Shown here piece after piece: positions 47,344-57,476 of a stretch of 62,375 nucleotides of DNA. The DNA comes from an uncultured Clostridium sp. (GTDB taxonomy: Bacteria > Bacillota > Clostridia > TANB77 > CAG-508). Both the position numbers and the translations under genes were made by a program. Position 1 is the first letter of the stretch, and each line of letters opens with the position of its first letter. Location: NCBI GenBank assembly GCA_946497695.1, contig CAMMLJ010000008.1:1-62375 (forward strand), given 5' to 3'. The notes under the pieces are model-generated. The model was not told where the DNA came from, made no database searches, and saw nothing but the letters and a program-made list of their open reading frames with translations.

Positions 47344-48026
47344 TGTGGGCAATAATAAAAAAAGAAGTTAGAACATATTTCTTATCTCCAATAGGATATG
47401 TATTTATAGGGCTATTTTTATTTATGTCAAGTATGTTTTTCTATGCGGATATATTAGTTACAGGCTCAACAATGTTTAGTTCTATGTTCTATTCATTATC
47501 TACAATATTAATAATGATAGTACCATTATTAACAATGAGAACATTTTCAGAAGAAAGAAAAGACGGAACAGAACAATTACTATTAACAGCACCAAGAAGT
47601 GTAACAAGTATTGTTTTAGGAAAATTTTTTGCAGCATTAATAGTTCTTTTAATTGCGATATTATTAACATTAATATATTATGTAATATTAATGTTTTTAG
47701 GAGAACCAAATATAAAAACATCACTTGTAACTGTTTTTGGATTCATATTATTAGGAGCTGCATTAATATCATTTGGAATGTTTGCTTCAAGTCTAACAGA
47801 AAACCAAGTCATAGCAGCTATTATATCTATAGCATTTTATGTAGTAACATGGATAGGAACTCCTTATCTAAGTTCAAGCTTAGAGCCATTAGGATTAATG
47901 AATATGTTTAACAGATTTGGAAATGGTCAAATAGCTTGTACGGAAGTAGTAGCATTTCTTTCTTATACAGTACTATTTATATTATTAACTATTATAGTTA
48001 TACAAAGAAGAAAAAGTGTTAAATAG
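47343..48026 (+). CDS. ABC-2 type permease (GldF-like)
   Basis: The 227 residues carry six predicted membrane segments and the GldF/ABC-2 pattern: a first cytoplasmic stretch KKEVRTYFLSPIGYVFIG, the motif RTFSEERKDGTEQLLLTAP and helices such as AALIVLLIAILLTLIYYVI. It is encoded directly after the ATPase (AAATAATG overlap) with AAAGGAGG inside that gene. Together with the next gene it forms the membrane part of a Gld-type transporter whose substrate is unknown outside gliding Bacteroidota. Confidence 0.9.
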   Translation: MWAIIKKEVRTYFLSPIGYVFIGLFLFMSSMFFYADILVTGSTMFSSMFYSLSTILIMIVPLLTMRTFSEERKDGTEQLLLTAPRSVTSIVLGKFFAALIVLLIAILLTLIYYVILMFLGEPNIKTSLVTVFGFILLGAALISFGMFASSLTENQVIAAIISIAFYVVTWIGTPYLSSSLEPLGLMNMFNRFGNGQIACTEVVAFLSYTVLFILLTIIVIQRRKSVK

Positions 48027-48042
48027 AGAAAGGAGAATTACA

Positions 48043-49479
48043 GTGAGAAAATTTTTCGAGATAATAAAGAAAAAATGGATAGCTGATACAACTAGGGTTG
48101 TTTTATTAATAGCATTATTAATTGTAGTATATATAGCTATAAATATATTAGCAGAAAAATTGAATTTACCAACTCTAGATTTTACAGAAGAAAAATTATA
48201 TTCTGTATCAGATGAAAGTAAGAATATAATAAAAGATATAGATCAAGAAGTAACAATTTACTTTTTTGGAGCAGATGAAAATACAGCAATACTAGATTTT
48301 GCTAAACAGTATAGTGCAATAAATTCCAATATCAAAGTAGAAGTTGTAGATGCTACGCAAAGAACAGATTTATTAGATAAATATAATGTATCAAGTAGTG
48401 AATCTGCAATAGTTGTACAATCACCAGAGAGATCAAAAAAAATATCTGCTTATGAATTGAGTAGTTATAATTATACAACAGGAGAAACAACAGACCTAAC
48501 AGAGGAAAAGGTTACTAATGCTATAGTAGATACAACTTCAGAAGATAAACCAAAAGCATATTTTATAACAGGACATGGAGAAATGGTAGAAAATATGCAA
48601 CTTGCAAAGCAATATTTAGAAAATGATATTATAGATGTTGATAATTTGGATTTATTAACAAGTGATATACCAGATGATAGCGATGTTTTAATAATTACAA
48701 CACCAACTGAAGACTTTACAGAAATAGAAACTGATAAAATAGTTAATTATATAAATAATGGCGGAAATATATTATGGGTTAGTAATGTTAAAACATCAGA
48801 TTTACCAAATGTTCAAAGAATTTTAGATATGTATGGTGTAACTGTTGGAACAGGTATTATAAGAGAAACTGATTTTGATAGAATGTTACCAGGAACACCA
48901 AATTTCATATTACCAAGTTTATCAACTCATAAAGTAACAGAAGATATATCAGATGGATATATAATTTTATTTAATGCAACAAGACTAGAATTTAAGAGTG
49001 ATGAAGAACTAGAAAATTTGGGAGTTACAGCAGAACCAATTATTCAATCTTCAGAAGGTTCTTATTATAGAACAGATCAATCAATAACAGCAACTGCAAT
49101 GCAAGAAGGGGAAGAAACAGGTTCATTCCCAATAGGAGAAGAATTAACGAAATCTTTAGGAGAAGACAAAGAGTCTAAATTAATAATTTTTGGTAATAAT
49201 TTCTTTGTTTCTGATACGCCTATAACCATGACAACAACAAGCTCAACACAATCAATAGAAGCAATTAATTTTAGAAGTAATTCTGATATATTATTAAATA
49301 CAGTATCATATTTAGCTGATAGAGATCCAGCAGTTACAATTAGAAAGAAAACTGAATATGTATCATACACAGCAACACAAAAGCAAGATTTAATAATAAG
49401 AAGTATAATATTTATATTGCCATTTGTAATAATTATCATTGGTATAATTATATGGCAAATTAGAAGAAGAAAAAGATAA
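48043..49479 (+). CDS. GldG-like ABC-associated protein
   Basis: The 478 residues fit the ABC-type auxiliary family (GldG). They consist of an N-terminal membrane helix (VVLLIALLIVVYIAINILA), a large extracytoplasmic part with DUF4350-like features (KAYFITGHGEMVENM, ILWVSNV) and a C-terminal helix (IIFILPFVIIIIGIIIWQI) with a basic end. The frame is open from 48016, but the GTG at 48043 follows AAAGGAG and is the likely start. A terminator follows. Confidence 0.85.
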   Translation: MRKFFEIIKKKWIADTTRVVLLIALLIVVYIAINILAEKLNLPTLDFTEEKLYSVSDESKNIIKDIDQEVTIYFFGADENTAILDFAKQYSAINSNIKVEVVDATQRTDLLDKYNVSSSESAIVVQSPERSKKISAYELSSYNYTTGETTDLTEEKVTNAIVDTTSEDKPKAYFITGHGEMVENMQLAKQYLENDIIDVDNLDLLTSDIPDDSDVLIITTPTEDFTEIETDKIVNYINNGGNILWVSNVKTSDLPNVQRILDMYGVTVGTGIIRETDFDRMLPGTPNFILPSLSTHKVTEDISDGYIILFNATRLEFKSDEELENLGVTAEPIIQSSEGSYYRTDQSITATAMQEGEETGSFPIGEELTKSLGEDKESKLIIFGNNFFVSDTPITMTTTSSTQSIEAINFRSNSDILLNTVSYLADRDPAVTIRKKTEYVSYTATQKQDLIIRSIIFILPFVIIIIGIIIWQIRRRKR

Positions 49480-49485
49480 TAAAGG

Positions 49486-49513
49486 GTGTCCTATTTTAGG
49501 ACATCTTCTTTTT
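49486..49513 (+). terminator. Terminator after the ABC operon
   Basis: GTGTCCTA pairs with TAGGACA around a short T loop; CTTCTTTTT follows. Confidence 0.75.
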
Positions 49514-49584
49514 GTTCTATAGAGCTTCCGTATACGTTTAAAAATTACTATTAAATGATATATTTTTGTAACATGATTAAGTTT

Positions 49585-49612
49585 TTGTTACTTTAGTTAA
49601 AATGGTTATAAT
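49585..49612 (+). promoter_or_regulatory. Promoter of the 967-residue surface protein gene
   Basis: TTGTTA (49585-49590), a 16-base spacer and a perfect TATAAT (49607-49612). Confidence 0.6.
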
Positions 49613-49685
49613 ACTATTGATTAAAGAAAATATCATATATATAATATAAATATAAAAATTAGAAAATATGAAAGAGGGAAGTATT

Positions 49686-52589
49686 ATGAAAAAACATAAG
49701 AGGCTTAGAGATAGTATGAAGGATTTCATAAAGTTAATTGCAACTACAATTTTATTAATGCTAGTATTGCAAGTAACATCTTTGGCAAATGATGGTGGAA
49801 TATTAGATCTAAATAATCATAATAGTTTAGATGATACAGTGGGAAAAACAGAAATTATTACAACATTTGACTGGAAGCAAGATGTGGATTCCTCAATAGG
49901 GAGTATAACCATAGAAGATGAAGGAAGAAAAGTTAATATGAGGGGTAATAAAAAGTTAGCAGGAAAAAATGCGATATGGATTATCCCAGAAAACCACCAA
50001 GAACAGAACTTAACATTTGATTATAAGGTAAATTATGGAGACAGTTTTAATGCAGCAGGAATATTGTTAAAAATAAAAGAAGAAGATGGATATTTAAAAG
50101 GATATTTATTAAGCTTTAATAATCCAGATCGTGGTCTATGGTATGAGGCTGCAGGAAATAAATTAAGTGCAATCTGGGAAATTAATTATCTATTAGGAGA
50201 TAATAGAAAACCTCAAGTCGAAAAAACTTTAGTAAAAGGATTAAATATACCTAGATCAGGAAGAATATCTGTAAAAGCAACGCAAGATCAAATTATTCTT
50301 ACAGGAGATTCTATAAATGAAACAATAGATACATCACAAAATCCAAATTGTGGAGATGGATTTGGATTTTTTACAAATCATTATGCACATGATTGTGAAC
50401 AAATTGGAAATTTTGCTTTAACAAATTTTGGCTTAACAACAATAGATTTAATTGAACATGATTTCATTGTAGATCCAAATGGAGGGGTTTGGAATGGTAG
50501 TTCAGATGTAAGTTATATACCAGGAATTTATCAAGACCAAGTACAAGTACCATTACCTACAAGAGATGGGTATACCTTTGTAAAATGGACACAAATAGGT
50601 GATAGTGGAACAATGAGTAGTTTAACTGATACTTCAGTCTATACATTTGGAGAGAATGAAGAAATAGATGATAAAATAGTAGCAGAATGGATTAGAATAG
50701 TGGGAGAAAAGAGTTGCAATATTCAAGAAGGTAAGGTTAAATTAAATGATATAGTGACATATACAATAACTTTAAAGAATGAAGGAACAGTTGATGGAAC
50801 AGCAGTAATCAATGATGATGCTCCTATAGGAACTACTTTTATACCAAATAGTATTAAAATAAATGGAACTGCAACACAGAACACATTAGATGATTTAAAA
50901 AATGGAATATCAGTTAGTGTACCACGAGGAGGAGAGACAAAACTTACATTTGACGTTCAGGTAAATGACCTAAATGATGATGATTTAATAAATAATAAGG
51001 CAAATTATAAAGATACAACAGTAACTGGAAAAGAAACATTAGGTGAAACAAATCAGGTTGATTTAACTTATGTAGAGCCAATTATCAGTATTGGTAAGAG
51101 TGCAACTACAGAATATAATAAAGATTATGTAACAACTGGTGAAACAATAACATATCAAATAAGTGTACAAAATTCAGGTGGACTAGCAAAAGATGTTGTT
51201 ATAAAAGATACTATACCAGAAGGAACAACTTTTGTAGATGGTAGTATAAAAATAAATGAAGAAGAAACAAATTACACACAAGAAGATTTAGAGAATGGTA
51301 TAAATACAACTGTAGCAGAAAAGATAGATAGACAAAGTCTTTCTAAAACTAAAAGCCTACTTAATATACTAAAACTAGTGAATATGGATATTTTAAAAGC
51401 AAATAGTATACCAAGTGAAACTGTATTAACATTCGAAGTAAAAGTAAATGATCAAAAAGATGAAAATATTATAAAAAATATTGGCCAAGTAGAAAATACA
51501 GCAACAAATGAAGTAGAGCATATATATAGAAAACCAATTATTTCATCAAAAAAAGAAGTGACAACACAAAATGGATTAGATTATGTAGTTTCTAATGAAA
51601 ATATAGAATATAGTTTAGTAGTAGAAAATTCTGGAAGTGCAGATAAAGATGTTGAAATTAAAGATTTAATACCAGAAGGAACAACATTTGTTGATGCAAG
51701 TATAAAAGTTAATGGAGAAGAAACAGATTATACAGAAGAGAATTTAAAAAATGGAATAATAATAAATGTTCCTAAAAAACAATTAAAACAAGAACAAGCT
51801 GAAGATGAGAATCTTACAGAACAAGAGCCAAGCGAAGATGAGGATATCACCGATCAAGAGCCAAGCGAAGATGAGGATCTTACAGAACAAGAGCCAAGCG
51901 AAGAACCAGGGAAAGTAGTATTAACATTTGAAGTAATAGTAGATGAGCTAACTAGCGATGATAAAACTAAGACAATTGAAAATATTGCACAAGTTGACTC
52001 AAAAGATACTAATAAAACATCAATTGATGCATTACCATTTAATATGAAAATAGAAGAAGAAATTCCTTCATTTAATGTAAATGGAGCTACACAGACAAAT
52101 ACAGATCCAAAATTTGTTAAAACAGATATAGATATGAGAAAGAGAAGTCCTACACCAAATGTTACAGCTAATATTAAAATTTCTGTTACAAATACTGGTA
52201 AAATAGAAGGATATGCAGTTGTAGAAACAACTTTACCAGAAGGATTTACATTAGCAAGTTCAAATTGGACTGCAAAAGAAGGTAATATAGTAACAACGCA
52301 AACCAAAAATATTAGACCAGGAGAAACTGTAGAATTATCTTTATCTGCAAAATGGGTTAATAGTGAAACAAATATGGGAGAAAGAAATTCTAAATCAGAA
52401 ATAGTTGCAATAAGTAATGAAGCAAATGTAGCAGAGACTACAACAGAAGATAATACTAGCGAAGTAAATATGGTTATTGGTTTAGTTACAGGAGAATATA
52501 ATGATGAAATAATAATTTTAGTAATTGCAATATTAGGAATAGTATCAATTATAACTGAAATTATAATTATAAATAAATATATTTTGTAA
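49686..52589 (+). CDS. Secreted multidomain surface protein with DUF11 repeats
   Basis: The 967 residues start with a signal peptide (IKLIATTILLMLVLQVTSLA). A lectin/LamG-like beta domain (about 45-245) is followed by an InlB B-repeat-like unit (VDPNGGVWNGSSD to VKWTQIG, about 255-335). Four DUF11-type domains follow, marked by YTITLKNEGTVDGTA and DTIPEGTTFVDGSIKI, up to about 930. The C-terminal helix EIIILVIAILGIVSII lacks LPxTG. An acidic repeat is inserted near residues 706-739. The ATG at 49686, after AGAGGG, is chosen over the in-frame ATG at 49668. It shares domain types and anchor style with the giant surface protein. Confidence 0.85.
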   Translation: MKKHKRLRDSMKDFIKLIATTILLMLVLQVTSLANDGGILDLNNHNSLDDTVGKTEIITTFDWKQDVDSSIGSITIEDEGRKVNMRGNKKLAGKNAIWIIPENHQEQNLTFDYKVNYGDSFNAAGILLKIKEEDGYLKGYLLSFNNPDRGLWYEAAGNKLSAIWEINYLLGDNRKPQVEKTLVKGLNIPRSGRISVKATQDQIILTGDSINETIDTSQNPNCGDGFGFFTNHYAHDCEQIGNFALTNFGLTTIDLIEHDFIVDPNGGVWNGSSDVSYIPGIYQDQVQVPLPTRDGYTFVKWTQIGDSGTMSSLTDTSVYTFGENEEIDDKIVAEWIRIVGEKSCNIQEGKVKLNDIVTYTITLKNEGTVDGTAVINDDAPIGTTFIPNSIKINGTATQNTLDDLKNGISVSVPRGGETKLTFDVQVNDLNDDDLINNKANYKDTTVTGKETLGETNQVDLTYVEPIISIGKSATTEYNKDYVTTGETITYQISVQNSGGLAKDVVIKDTIPEGTTFVDGSIKINEEETNYTQEDLENGINTTVAEKIDRQSLSKTKSLLNILKLVNMDILKANSIPSETVLTFEVKVNDQKDENIIKNIGQVENTATNEVEHIYRKPIISSKKEVTTQNGLDYVVSNENIEYSLVVENSGSADKDVEIKDLIPEGTTFVDASIKVNGEETDYTEENLKNGIIINVPKKQLKQEQAEDENLTEQEPSEDEDITDQEPSEDEDLTEQEPSEEPGKVVLTFEVIVDELTSDDKTKTIENIAQVDSKDTNKTSIDALPFNMKIEEEIPSFNVNGATQTNTDPKFVKTDIDMRKRSPTPNVTANIKISVTNTGKIEGYAVVETTLPEGFTLASSNWTAKEGNIVTTQTKNIRPGETVELSLSAKWVNSETNMGERNSKSEIVAISNEANVAETTTEDNTSEVNMVIGLVTGEYNDEIIILVIAILGIVSIITEIIIINKYIL
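51804..51902 (+). repeat. Three tandem 33-base units in the surface protein gene
   Basis: Units at 51804-51836, 51837-51869 and 51870-51902 encode DENLTEQEPSE, DEDITDQEPSE and DEDLTEQEPSE. The first and third are nearly identical. Copy number could change by slippage without a frameshift. Confidence 0.85.
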
Positions 52590-52613
52590 ATATATTAAAA
52601 GAAATGAGAATTT

Positions 52614-52646
52614 AAAAGTATGAACTATTATACAGTTCATGCTTTT
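52614..52646 (+). terminator. Terminator after the 967-residue surface protein
   Basis: AAAAGTATGAACT pairs with AGTTCATGCTTTTT around a seven-base loop. Confidence 0.8.
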
Positions 52647-52755
52647 TCCTTTTATATAATTAGATAAAATAAATTAAAATATATAATAAATATTTATATT
52701 TATTTGTTTTTATGATAATATTAAATACGAAAAAAAAAAATCAAAGGAGAAAATA

Positions 52756-53949
52756 ATGCAATTAATTAGCTTTAATAAGTATAAAAATACAAAAAATAAA
52801 GGCAAATTAAATAGAAAAAAAGTTGTTATTATTGTTACAATAATAGTTATTTTAATTGTAATGGCAATACTTACAGCAATATACATGATGAATAGAACTT
52901 TTAGAGAAAATGTAGACAAATATATTTTTAGAAAAAATATAGAAGAAAATAATGGACCAACAATAGAATTGCCATCACAAATAGAAAGTAATAATCTTAT
53001 AGCATATAACAATTATATTGGAATATTAAATAAAAGTATTTTGAATATATATTCAACAAGTGGAAATAAAGAAAAAGAATTAGAAGTAGAAATAAGTAAC
53101 TGTGTATATGATACTGCAAATAGATTTTTAGCTATGGCAGAAAATGAAGGTTCCAAATTAGAACTAATATCAGGAACAGATATTTTATGGAAAAAAGATA
53201 TAGAAGGAAATATAGAACATATTTATGTGAATAAAAACGGATATGTCTCAATTATAATTACAGGAACAAGCCATAAAAATGTTATAATAACATATAATCC
53301 AGAAGGAACAGAACTTTTTAGAACTTTTTTATCACAAACAACTGCAACAGATGTAGAAATATCAAATGATAATAAATATTTAGCATATGGTGAAGTAGAT
53401 GCATCAGGAAGCTTTATTCAATCAAATGTAAAAATAATATCAATAGAAAAAGCACAAACTGATCCATCGAATTCTATTGAATATATTTACCCAGCAGAAT
53501 CTAAGGAAATAATAGTAGATTTAAAATATCAAGATAATAATAAGCTTATATGTATGTATGATGATTCTATACATATTATAGAAAATAATTCAGATAAGAA
53601 AATTTTAGATATATCAAATACAAAAAATACTTTTGCAGATATTAATTTAAAAGATAGTGTTGTTTGCATAACAGAAAAATCATCTGGGTTATTTGCAAAT
53701 ATAGATGTGGAAATAACTAATGTAACTAATAACAAAACTAATGTTTATAATATTGATGGGGCAGCAACTAGCATAAGAGCATTAGAAAATGTAATAGTGG
53801 TAAATTTAGGAACAGAAGTAGATTTTATTAATACAAATGGTTGGTTAATAAAGAAATATAACTCATCTACAGAAATAAACGATATTTTATTAGGAGAAAG
53901 TATTGCAGGTATTGTTTATGCAGATAAAATAGAAATTATTAATTTATAG
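52756..53949 (+). CDS. DUF5711 family membrane-anchored protein
   Basis: This 397-residue protein has an N-terminal membrane helix (VVIIVTIIVILIVMAILTAIYMM) followed by an extracytoplasmic domain of repeated beta strands. It looks like a propeller of the DUF5711 type (NNYIGILNKSILNIYS, RFLAMAENEGSKLELIS, YLAYGEVDASGS). Function is unknown. The ATG follows AAAGGAG. The CvpA-like gene starts nine bases after its stop, so the two are co-transcribed. This pairing suggests an envelope role. Confidence 0.8.
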   Translation: MQLISFNKYKNTKNKGKLNRKKVVIIVTIIVILIVMAILTAIYMMNRTFRENVDKYIFRKNIEENNGPTIELPSQIESNNLIAYNNYIGILNKSILNIYSTSGNKEKELEVEISNCVYDTANRFLAMAENEGSKLELISGTDILWKKDIEGNIEHIYVNKNGYVSIIITGTSHKNVIITYNPEGTELFRTFLSQTTATDVEISNDNKYLAYGEVDASGSFIQSNVKIISIEKAQTDPSNSIEYIYPAESKEIIVDLKYQDNNKLICMYDDSIHIIENNSDKKILDISNTKNTFADINLKDSVVCITEKSSGLFANIDVEITNVTNNKTNVYNIDGAATSIRALENVIVVNLGTEVDFINTNGWLIKKYNSSTEINDILLGESIAGIVYADKIEIINL

Positions 53950-53958
53950 GAGGATTAA

Positions 53959-54579
53959 ATGAATATTATAGCAGATATTATAGTTGTTTTGATATTAGCA
54001 ATTTGTATTTTCTTTGGAATAAAAAGAGGGCTAACAGGCGTGATTGTGAAATTACTATCTATAGTGATATCATTAGTACTTTCATTAATATTATTCAAAC
54101 CAATATCAGCAATAATTATAAATCATACAGATATATATAATAACTTAACTACTACAATAGAAAACTCGTTAAATTCAAATGAAGATGATACAGAAAAAAG
54201 TACAGAGCCAAATATAATATTAGATGCAATAAATGAAAAAGTTGAGAATGTTAAAGAAAATACCAATAATCTAATTGCTAAAAGTATAGCAGAAGTTATT
54301 ATTAATCTAATAGTTATAGTAGTATTATTTGTAATTATTAATATTATAATGTTCTTTTTAAAATTTATATTTGGAGCTATTGCTTCATTACCAATTATAA
54401 AACAGATAGACAAATTAGGTGGATTAATTTATGGGATTATAGAAGGATTGTTAATTATTTATATAATTCTTGCGATATTATCATTTGTAGATGTACAAGA
54501 AATACAATTAGCAATTAAATCATCATATATAACATCAATTTTATATAATAATAACTTATTATTACTATTACTTTTTTAA
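53959..54579 (+). CDS. CvpA family membrane protein
   Basis: The 206 residues show four membrane segments and the CvpA pattern at the start (IIADIIVVLILAICIFFGIKRGLTGVIVKL) and in the last third (LGGLIYGIIEGLLIIYIILAILSF). CvpA was named for colicin V production in E. coli; its general role in envelope homeostasis is not settled. The insert of about 50 residues after the second helix is polar and Glu/Asn-rich. AGGAGG precedes the ATG. Confidence 0.8.
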   Translation: MNIIADIIVVLILAICIFFGIKRGLTGVIVKLLSIVISLVLSLILFKPISAIIINHTDIYNNLTTTIENSLNSNEDDTEKSTEPNIILDAINEKVENVKENTNNLIAKSIAEVIINLIVIVVLFVIINIIMFFLKFIFGAIASLPIIKQIDKLGGLIYGIIEGLLIIYIILAILSFVDVQEIQLAIKSSYITSILYNNNLLLLLLF

Positions 54580-54586
54580 AATATTA

Positions 54587-54623
54587 AACTTCAAGGAAAT
54601 TCTTGAAGTTTAATATTTTTTTT
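54587..54623 (+). terminator. Terminator after the CvpA-like gene
   Basis: AAACTTCAAG pairs with CTTGAAGTTT; AATATTTTTTTT follows. Confidence 0.85.
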
Positions 54624-54662
54624 GCTATACTATAAATCATACTTATAATAGGAGTGAAAAAA

Positions 54663-56000
54663 TTGGCAAGTAAACATATGAAAAATAATAATGGAAATAT
54701 AAATAGAAAGAAAGTAAATAATAATAGCAGACCTGTAAATAAAAATAATGTAAAAAGTAAAGGAAAAGCGGGAAATAAACAAAGCAAGAAAAAACATATA
54801 GTAGCAAAGAGAATAATATTACTAATTATAGTAATATTAATAATTTTAGCAGGAGTATTTACAAGTAAGGTTGTTGTAAATGGTGGAGGTCTAAAAGGAC
54901 TACTTGTAACACTATTTGGACAAACAGAAGAAACAAGAAAAAATATGTCAGAAATCGAGTTTTTAATATTAGGAGAAAGCTTAAATTTAACAGATACAAT
55001 AATGATAGGAAGATATGCTCCTAATTCTCAAAAGGCATCTTTAGTTTCAATTCAAAGAGATACTTTTATAGGGGATAATCCTAAAAAAGCAACAGCATAT
55101 GATAAAATAAATTCTGTATATCAAGGCAAAAATTCTGAAAAAATTTTAAAGGAAGTTAATGAGTTAACAGGATTAAATTTAAAATACTATGTTGCAATTG
55201 ATACAGAGGGATTAAAAGAATTAGTAGATGCAATAGATGGAGTAGAATTTTATGTTCCAATGGATATGAAATATGATGATACTAGCCAAGATTTACACAT
55301 CAATTTAAAAGAAGGCTTGCAAAAATTAAATGGTGACCAAGCAGAACAAGTTTTAAGATTTAGACATAACAATGATGGAACCACATATCCTTCATCTTAT
55401 GGAACTCAAGATACAGGAAGAATGAGAACACAAAGAGATTTTATCTCAGCCCTATTAAAACAAACTTTGAAACCAAGTAATATATTAAAAATCGGTGAAT
55501 TTATAGATATAGCAAACAATAACATAGAAACAAATATACCAATAGATACTCTAAAAGATTATATTCCATATGCAGTAGAATTTTCTACAGATAATTTAAA
55601 AACTGCAACTTTACCAGGAGAGCCAAAAGAAATGAATGGGGTATGGCTATATTTAACAGATGAAGACGAAGCACAAGCTATGATTGCACAATATTTCTTT
55701 GACTGTCCTACAGAAGATGAGGTAACAAATGAAATGCCAACACTTCAAATATTAAATGGAACAAGTGATTTTAGTAATCTAGAAGAGGTTATAAATAAAT
55801 ACAAAGAAAAGGGATATAATATTTTAAAAGTAGGAAATACAGAATCAAAAGTAAAACAAACCAAAATAACTAATAGAACAAAACAATCTACTGAGCAAAT
55901 GACAGAAGTAAAAAATATAATAAAACAAAATGCAAAAACAGAAACTGGTAAAGATACAGAAGATGTAGATTTTACCGTAACTATTGGACGAGATTATTAG
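54663..56000 (+). CDS. LytR-CpsA-Psr (LCP) family protein with LytR_C domain
   Basis: LCP enzymes transfer anionic glycopolymers onto peptidoglycan. The protein has a basic cytoplasmic N-terminus, one membrane helix (RIILLIIVILIILAGVF) and the LCP domain from about residue 95: SLVSIQRDTFIG, AYDKINSVYQ, YYVAIDTEGLKELVDAIDGV, and LRFRHNNDG with the arginine pair. A C-terminal LytR_C-like domain begins near LQILNGTSD. The TTG at 54663 after AGGAG is preferred to the GTG at 54654, which gives no room for a ribosome binding site. Confidence 0.88.
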   Translation: MASKHMKNNNGNINRKKVNNNSRPVNKNNVKSKGKAGNKQSKKKHIVAKRIILLIIVILIILAGVFTSKVVVNGGGLKGLLVTLFGQTEETRKNMSEIEFLILGESLNLTDTIMIGRYAPNSQKASLVSIQRDTFIGDNPKKATAYDKINSVYQGKNSEKILKEVNELTGLNLKYYVAIDTEGLKELVDAIDGVEFYVPMDMKYDDTSQDLHINLKEGLQKLNGDQAEQVLRFRHNNDGTTYPSSYGTQDTGRMRTQRDFISALLKQTLKPSNILKIGEFIDIANNNIETNIPIDTLKDYIPYAVEFSTDNLKTATLPGEPKEMNGVWLYLTDEDEAQAMIAQYFFDCPTEDEVTNEMPTLQILNGTSDFSNLEEVINKYKEKGYNILKVGNTESKVKQTKITNRTKQSTEQMTEVKNIIKQNAKTETGKDTEDVDFTVTIGRDY

Positions 56001-56086
56001 GAGAAAGAACTAAAAAAAGACAATATTCTTCCACATAAAGTAGAAGACTTATGGGAAAAATTAAACTAAATATTTAACACAAAAGA

Positions 56087-56115
56087 AAAGCAAGGTATTT
56101 ATTTACCTTGCTTTA
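56087..56115. terminator. Bidirectional terminator between the LCP gene and dacF
   Basis: AAAGCAAGGTA pairs with TACCTTGCTTT. It overlaps the last codons of dacF and can serve both convergent genes. Confidence 0.7.
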
Positions 56116-57377
56116 TAATATCCTATTGGTCTAACATTTGATTTTTTTCTTTTACCTTTTTGTTTCTTTTTATTATTTGGCTTTTCAAATAATATAAGTA
56201 TTAAAGCAATTATAGCTATTGCAATAACTATATATAAAACATAAGATTTTTTTACATCATTTCCAGCTTTTAAATTAACTGTATATTGTATGTTGTCTAC
56301 AGTATATGTTGCAGTACCAACTATAGCATCTTTTTTTATTGGTGCTTGTAAATCTTCATTTAAAGTTATTTCTGGCTCTATAGTATTATTAAGCTTATCA
56401 TTAGTAACTATTGTATTAACACCTGTTTCAGCAACTAGATTTAAATTTTTAGTAGCAGAAGTTGCATTTTTTACATCTATTGTGCTTACAATATCACCAG
56501 ATTTTACAACATCTTTTCTAGAAAAATTATCAAATCCATAATTAAATAGAGTTTTAACATCATTATATCTATTACTATCCGTATTTGACTTTAAAACAAC
56601 AGCAATTAAATTTTTATCATCTTTAGTTGCTGATGATATTAAACAATTACCAGCAGGAGTAGTAAATCCTGTTTTTATTCCAACTGCATATTCGTAATAA
56701 TTTTCACTTTGTTTCTTTATTAAATCATTTGTTGTTATAAGAGTTCTATCGATTCTAGAATATTTATTTGAACTAGGTAAAGTATATGAAGCAGTAGATA
56801 CTATTTGCCTAAATGTATCATTTTTCATTGCTTCTTGTGCTATAAGTGATAAATCGTAAGCTGTTGTATAGTGGTTATCGTCATGAACCCCATTTGGATT
56901 TACAAAATGTGTATTTTTACAACCTAATTCAACTGCTTTAGTGTTCATCATAGAAGCGAAGCTATCTATACTTCCAGCTACATGTATGGCTAATACATTA
57001 GCAGCTTCATTAGAAGAAGGTAATAGTAAAGCATAAAGTAAATCTTTTATTGTTAATTCTTCTCCCATTAATAATAAATCCGTAGAATAACCTGATGGAA
57101 CAGATGTAATTGCTTCAGATGTAACGGTTGCAACATCATCTAAATTACAATTCTCTAATGTTAATAAAGCTGTCATAATTTTTGTTGTACTTGCTGGTTC
57201 TCGCCTTTCATATGCTGATTTCTCATATAATACTTTGCCTGTATCACCATCAATTAGAATTGCAGATTCTGCGTTAATATTTAAATTATTATTATCTGCT
57301 AAAGTTCTTACGGGTAGTAGAATTGATAAACCTAATATGCAAGCCATTAAGCATAAAATAATTTTTTTGAATTTCAT
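56103..57377 (-). CDS. dacF: D-alanyl-D-alanine carboxypeptidase (DacF type)
   Basis: A penicillin-binding protein of peptidase family S11 that trims the terminal D-Ala of peptidoglycan stems. The 424 residues have a signal peptide (ILCLMACILGLSILLPVRTLA) and the catalytic STTK with the nucleophile Ser near residue 64. The SSN motif follows in LLPSSNEAAN, and KTG in GIKTGFTTPAGN. A PBP5-like C-terminal beta domain and a C-terminal membrane helix (YVLYIVIAIAIIALILILF) with a basic tail complete it. It is divergent from comEA. Confidence 0.92.
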   Translation of the reverse strand: MKFKKIILCLMACILGLSILLPVRTLADNNNLNINAESAILIDGDTGKVLYEKSAYERREPASTTKIMTALLTLENCNLDDVATVTSEAITSVPSGYSTDLLLMGEELTIKDLLYALLLPSSNEAANVLAIHVAGSIDSFASMMNTKAVELGCKNTHFVNPNGVHDDNHYTTAYDLSLIAQEAMKNDTFRQIVSTASYTLPSSNKYSRIDRTLITTNDLIKKQSENYYEYAVGIKTGFTTPAGNCLISSATKDDKNLIAVVLKSNTDSNRYNDVKTLFNYGFDNFSRKDVVKSGDIVSTIDVKNATSATKNLNLVAETGVNTIVTNDKLNNTIEPEITLNEDLQAPIKKDAIVGTATYTVDNIQYTVNLKAGNDVKKSYVLYIVIAIAIIALILILFEKPNNKKKQKGKRKKSNVRPIGYYKAR

Positions 57378-57476
57378 ATTTTTACTCCTTTATAAGAATA
57401 TATATATAATATATTATATTTCGACAAATTTCAATCTTTTTTTTTATGGAATTAAAAAAATAGAATAGGAGGATAA

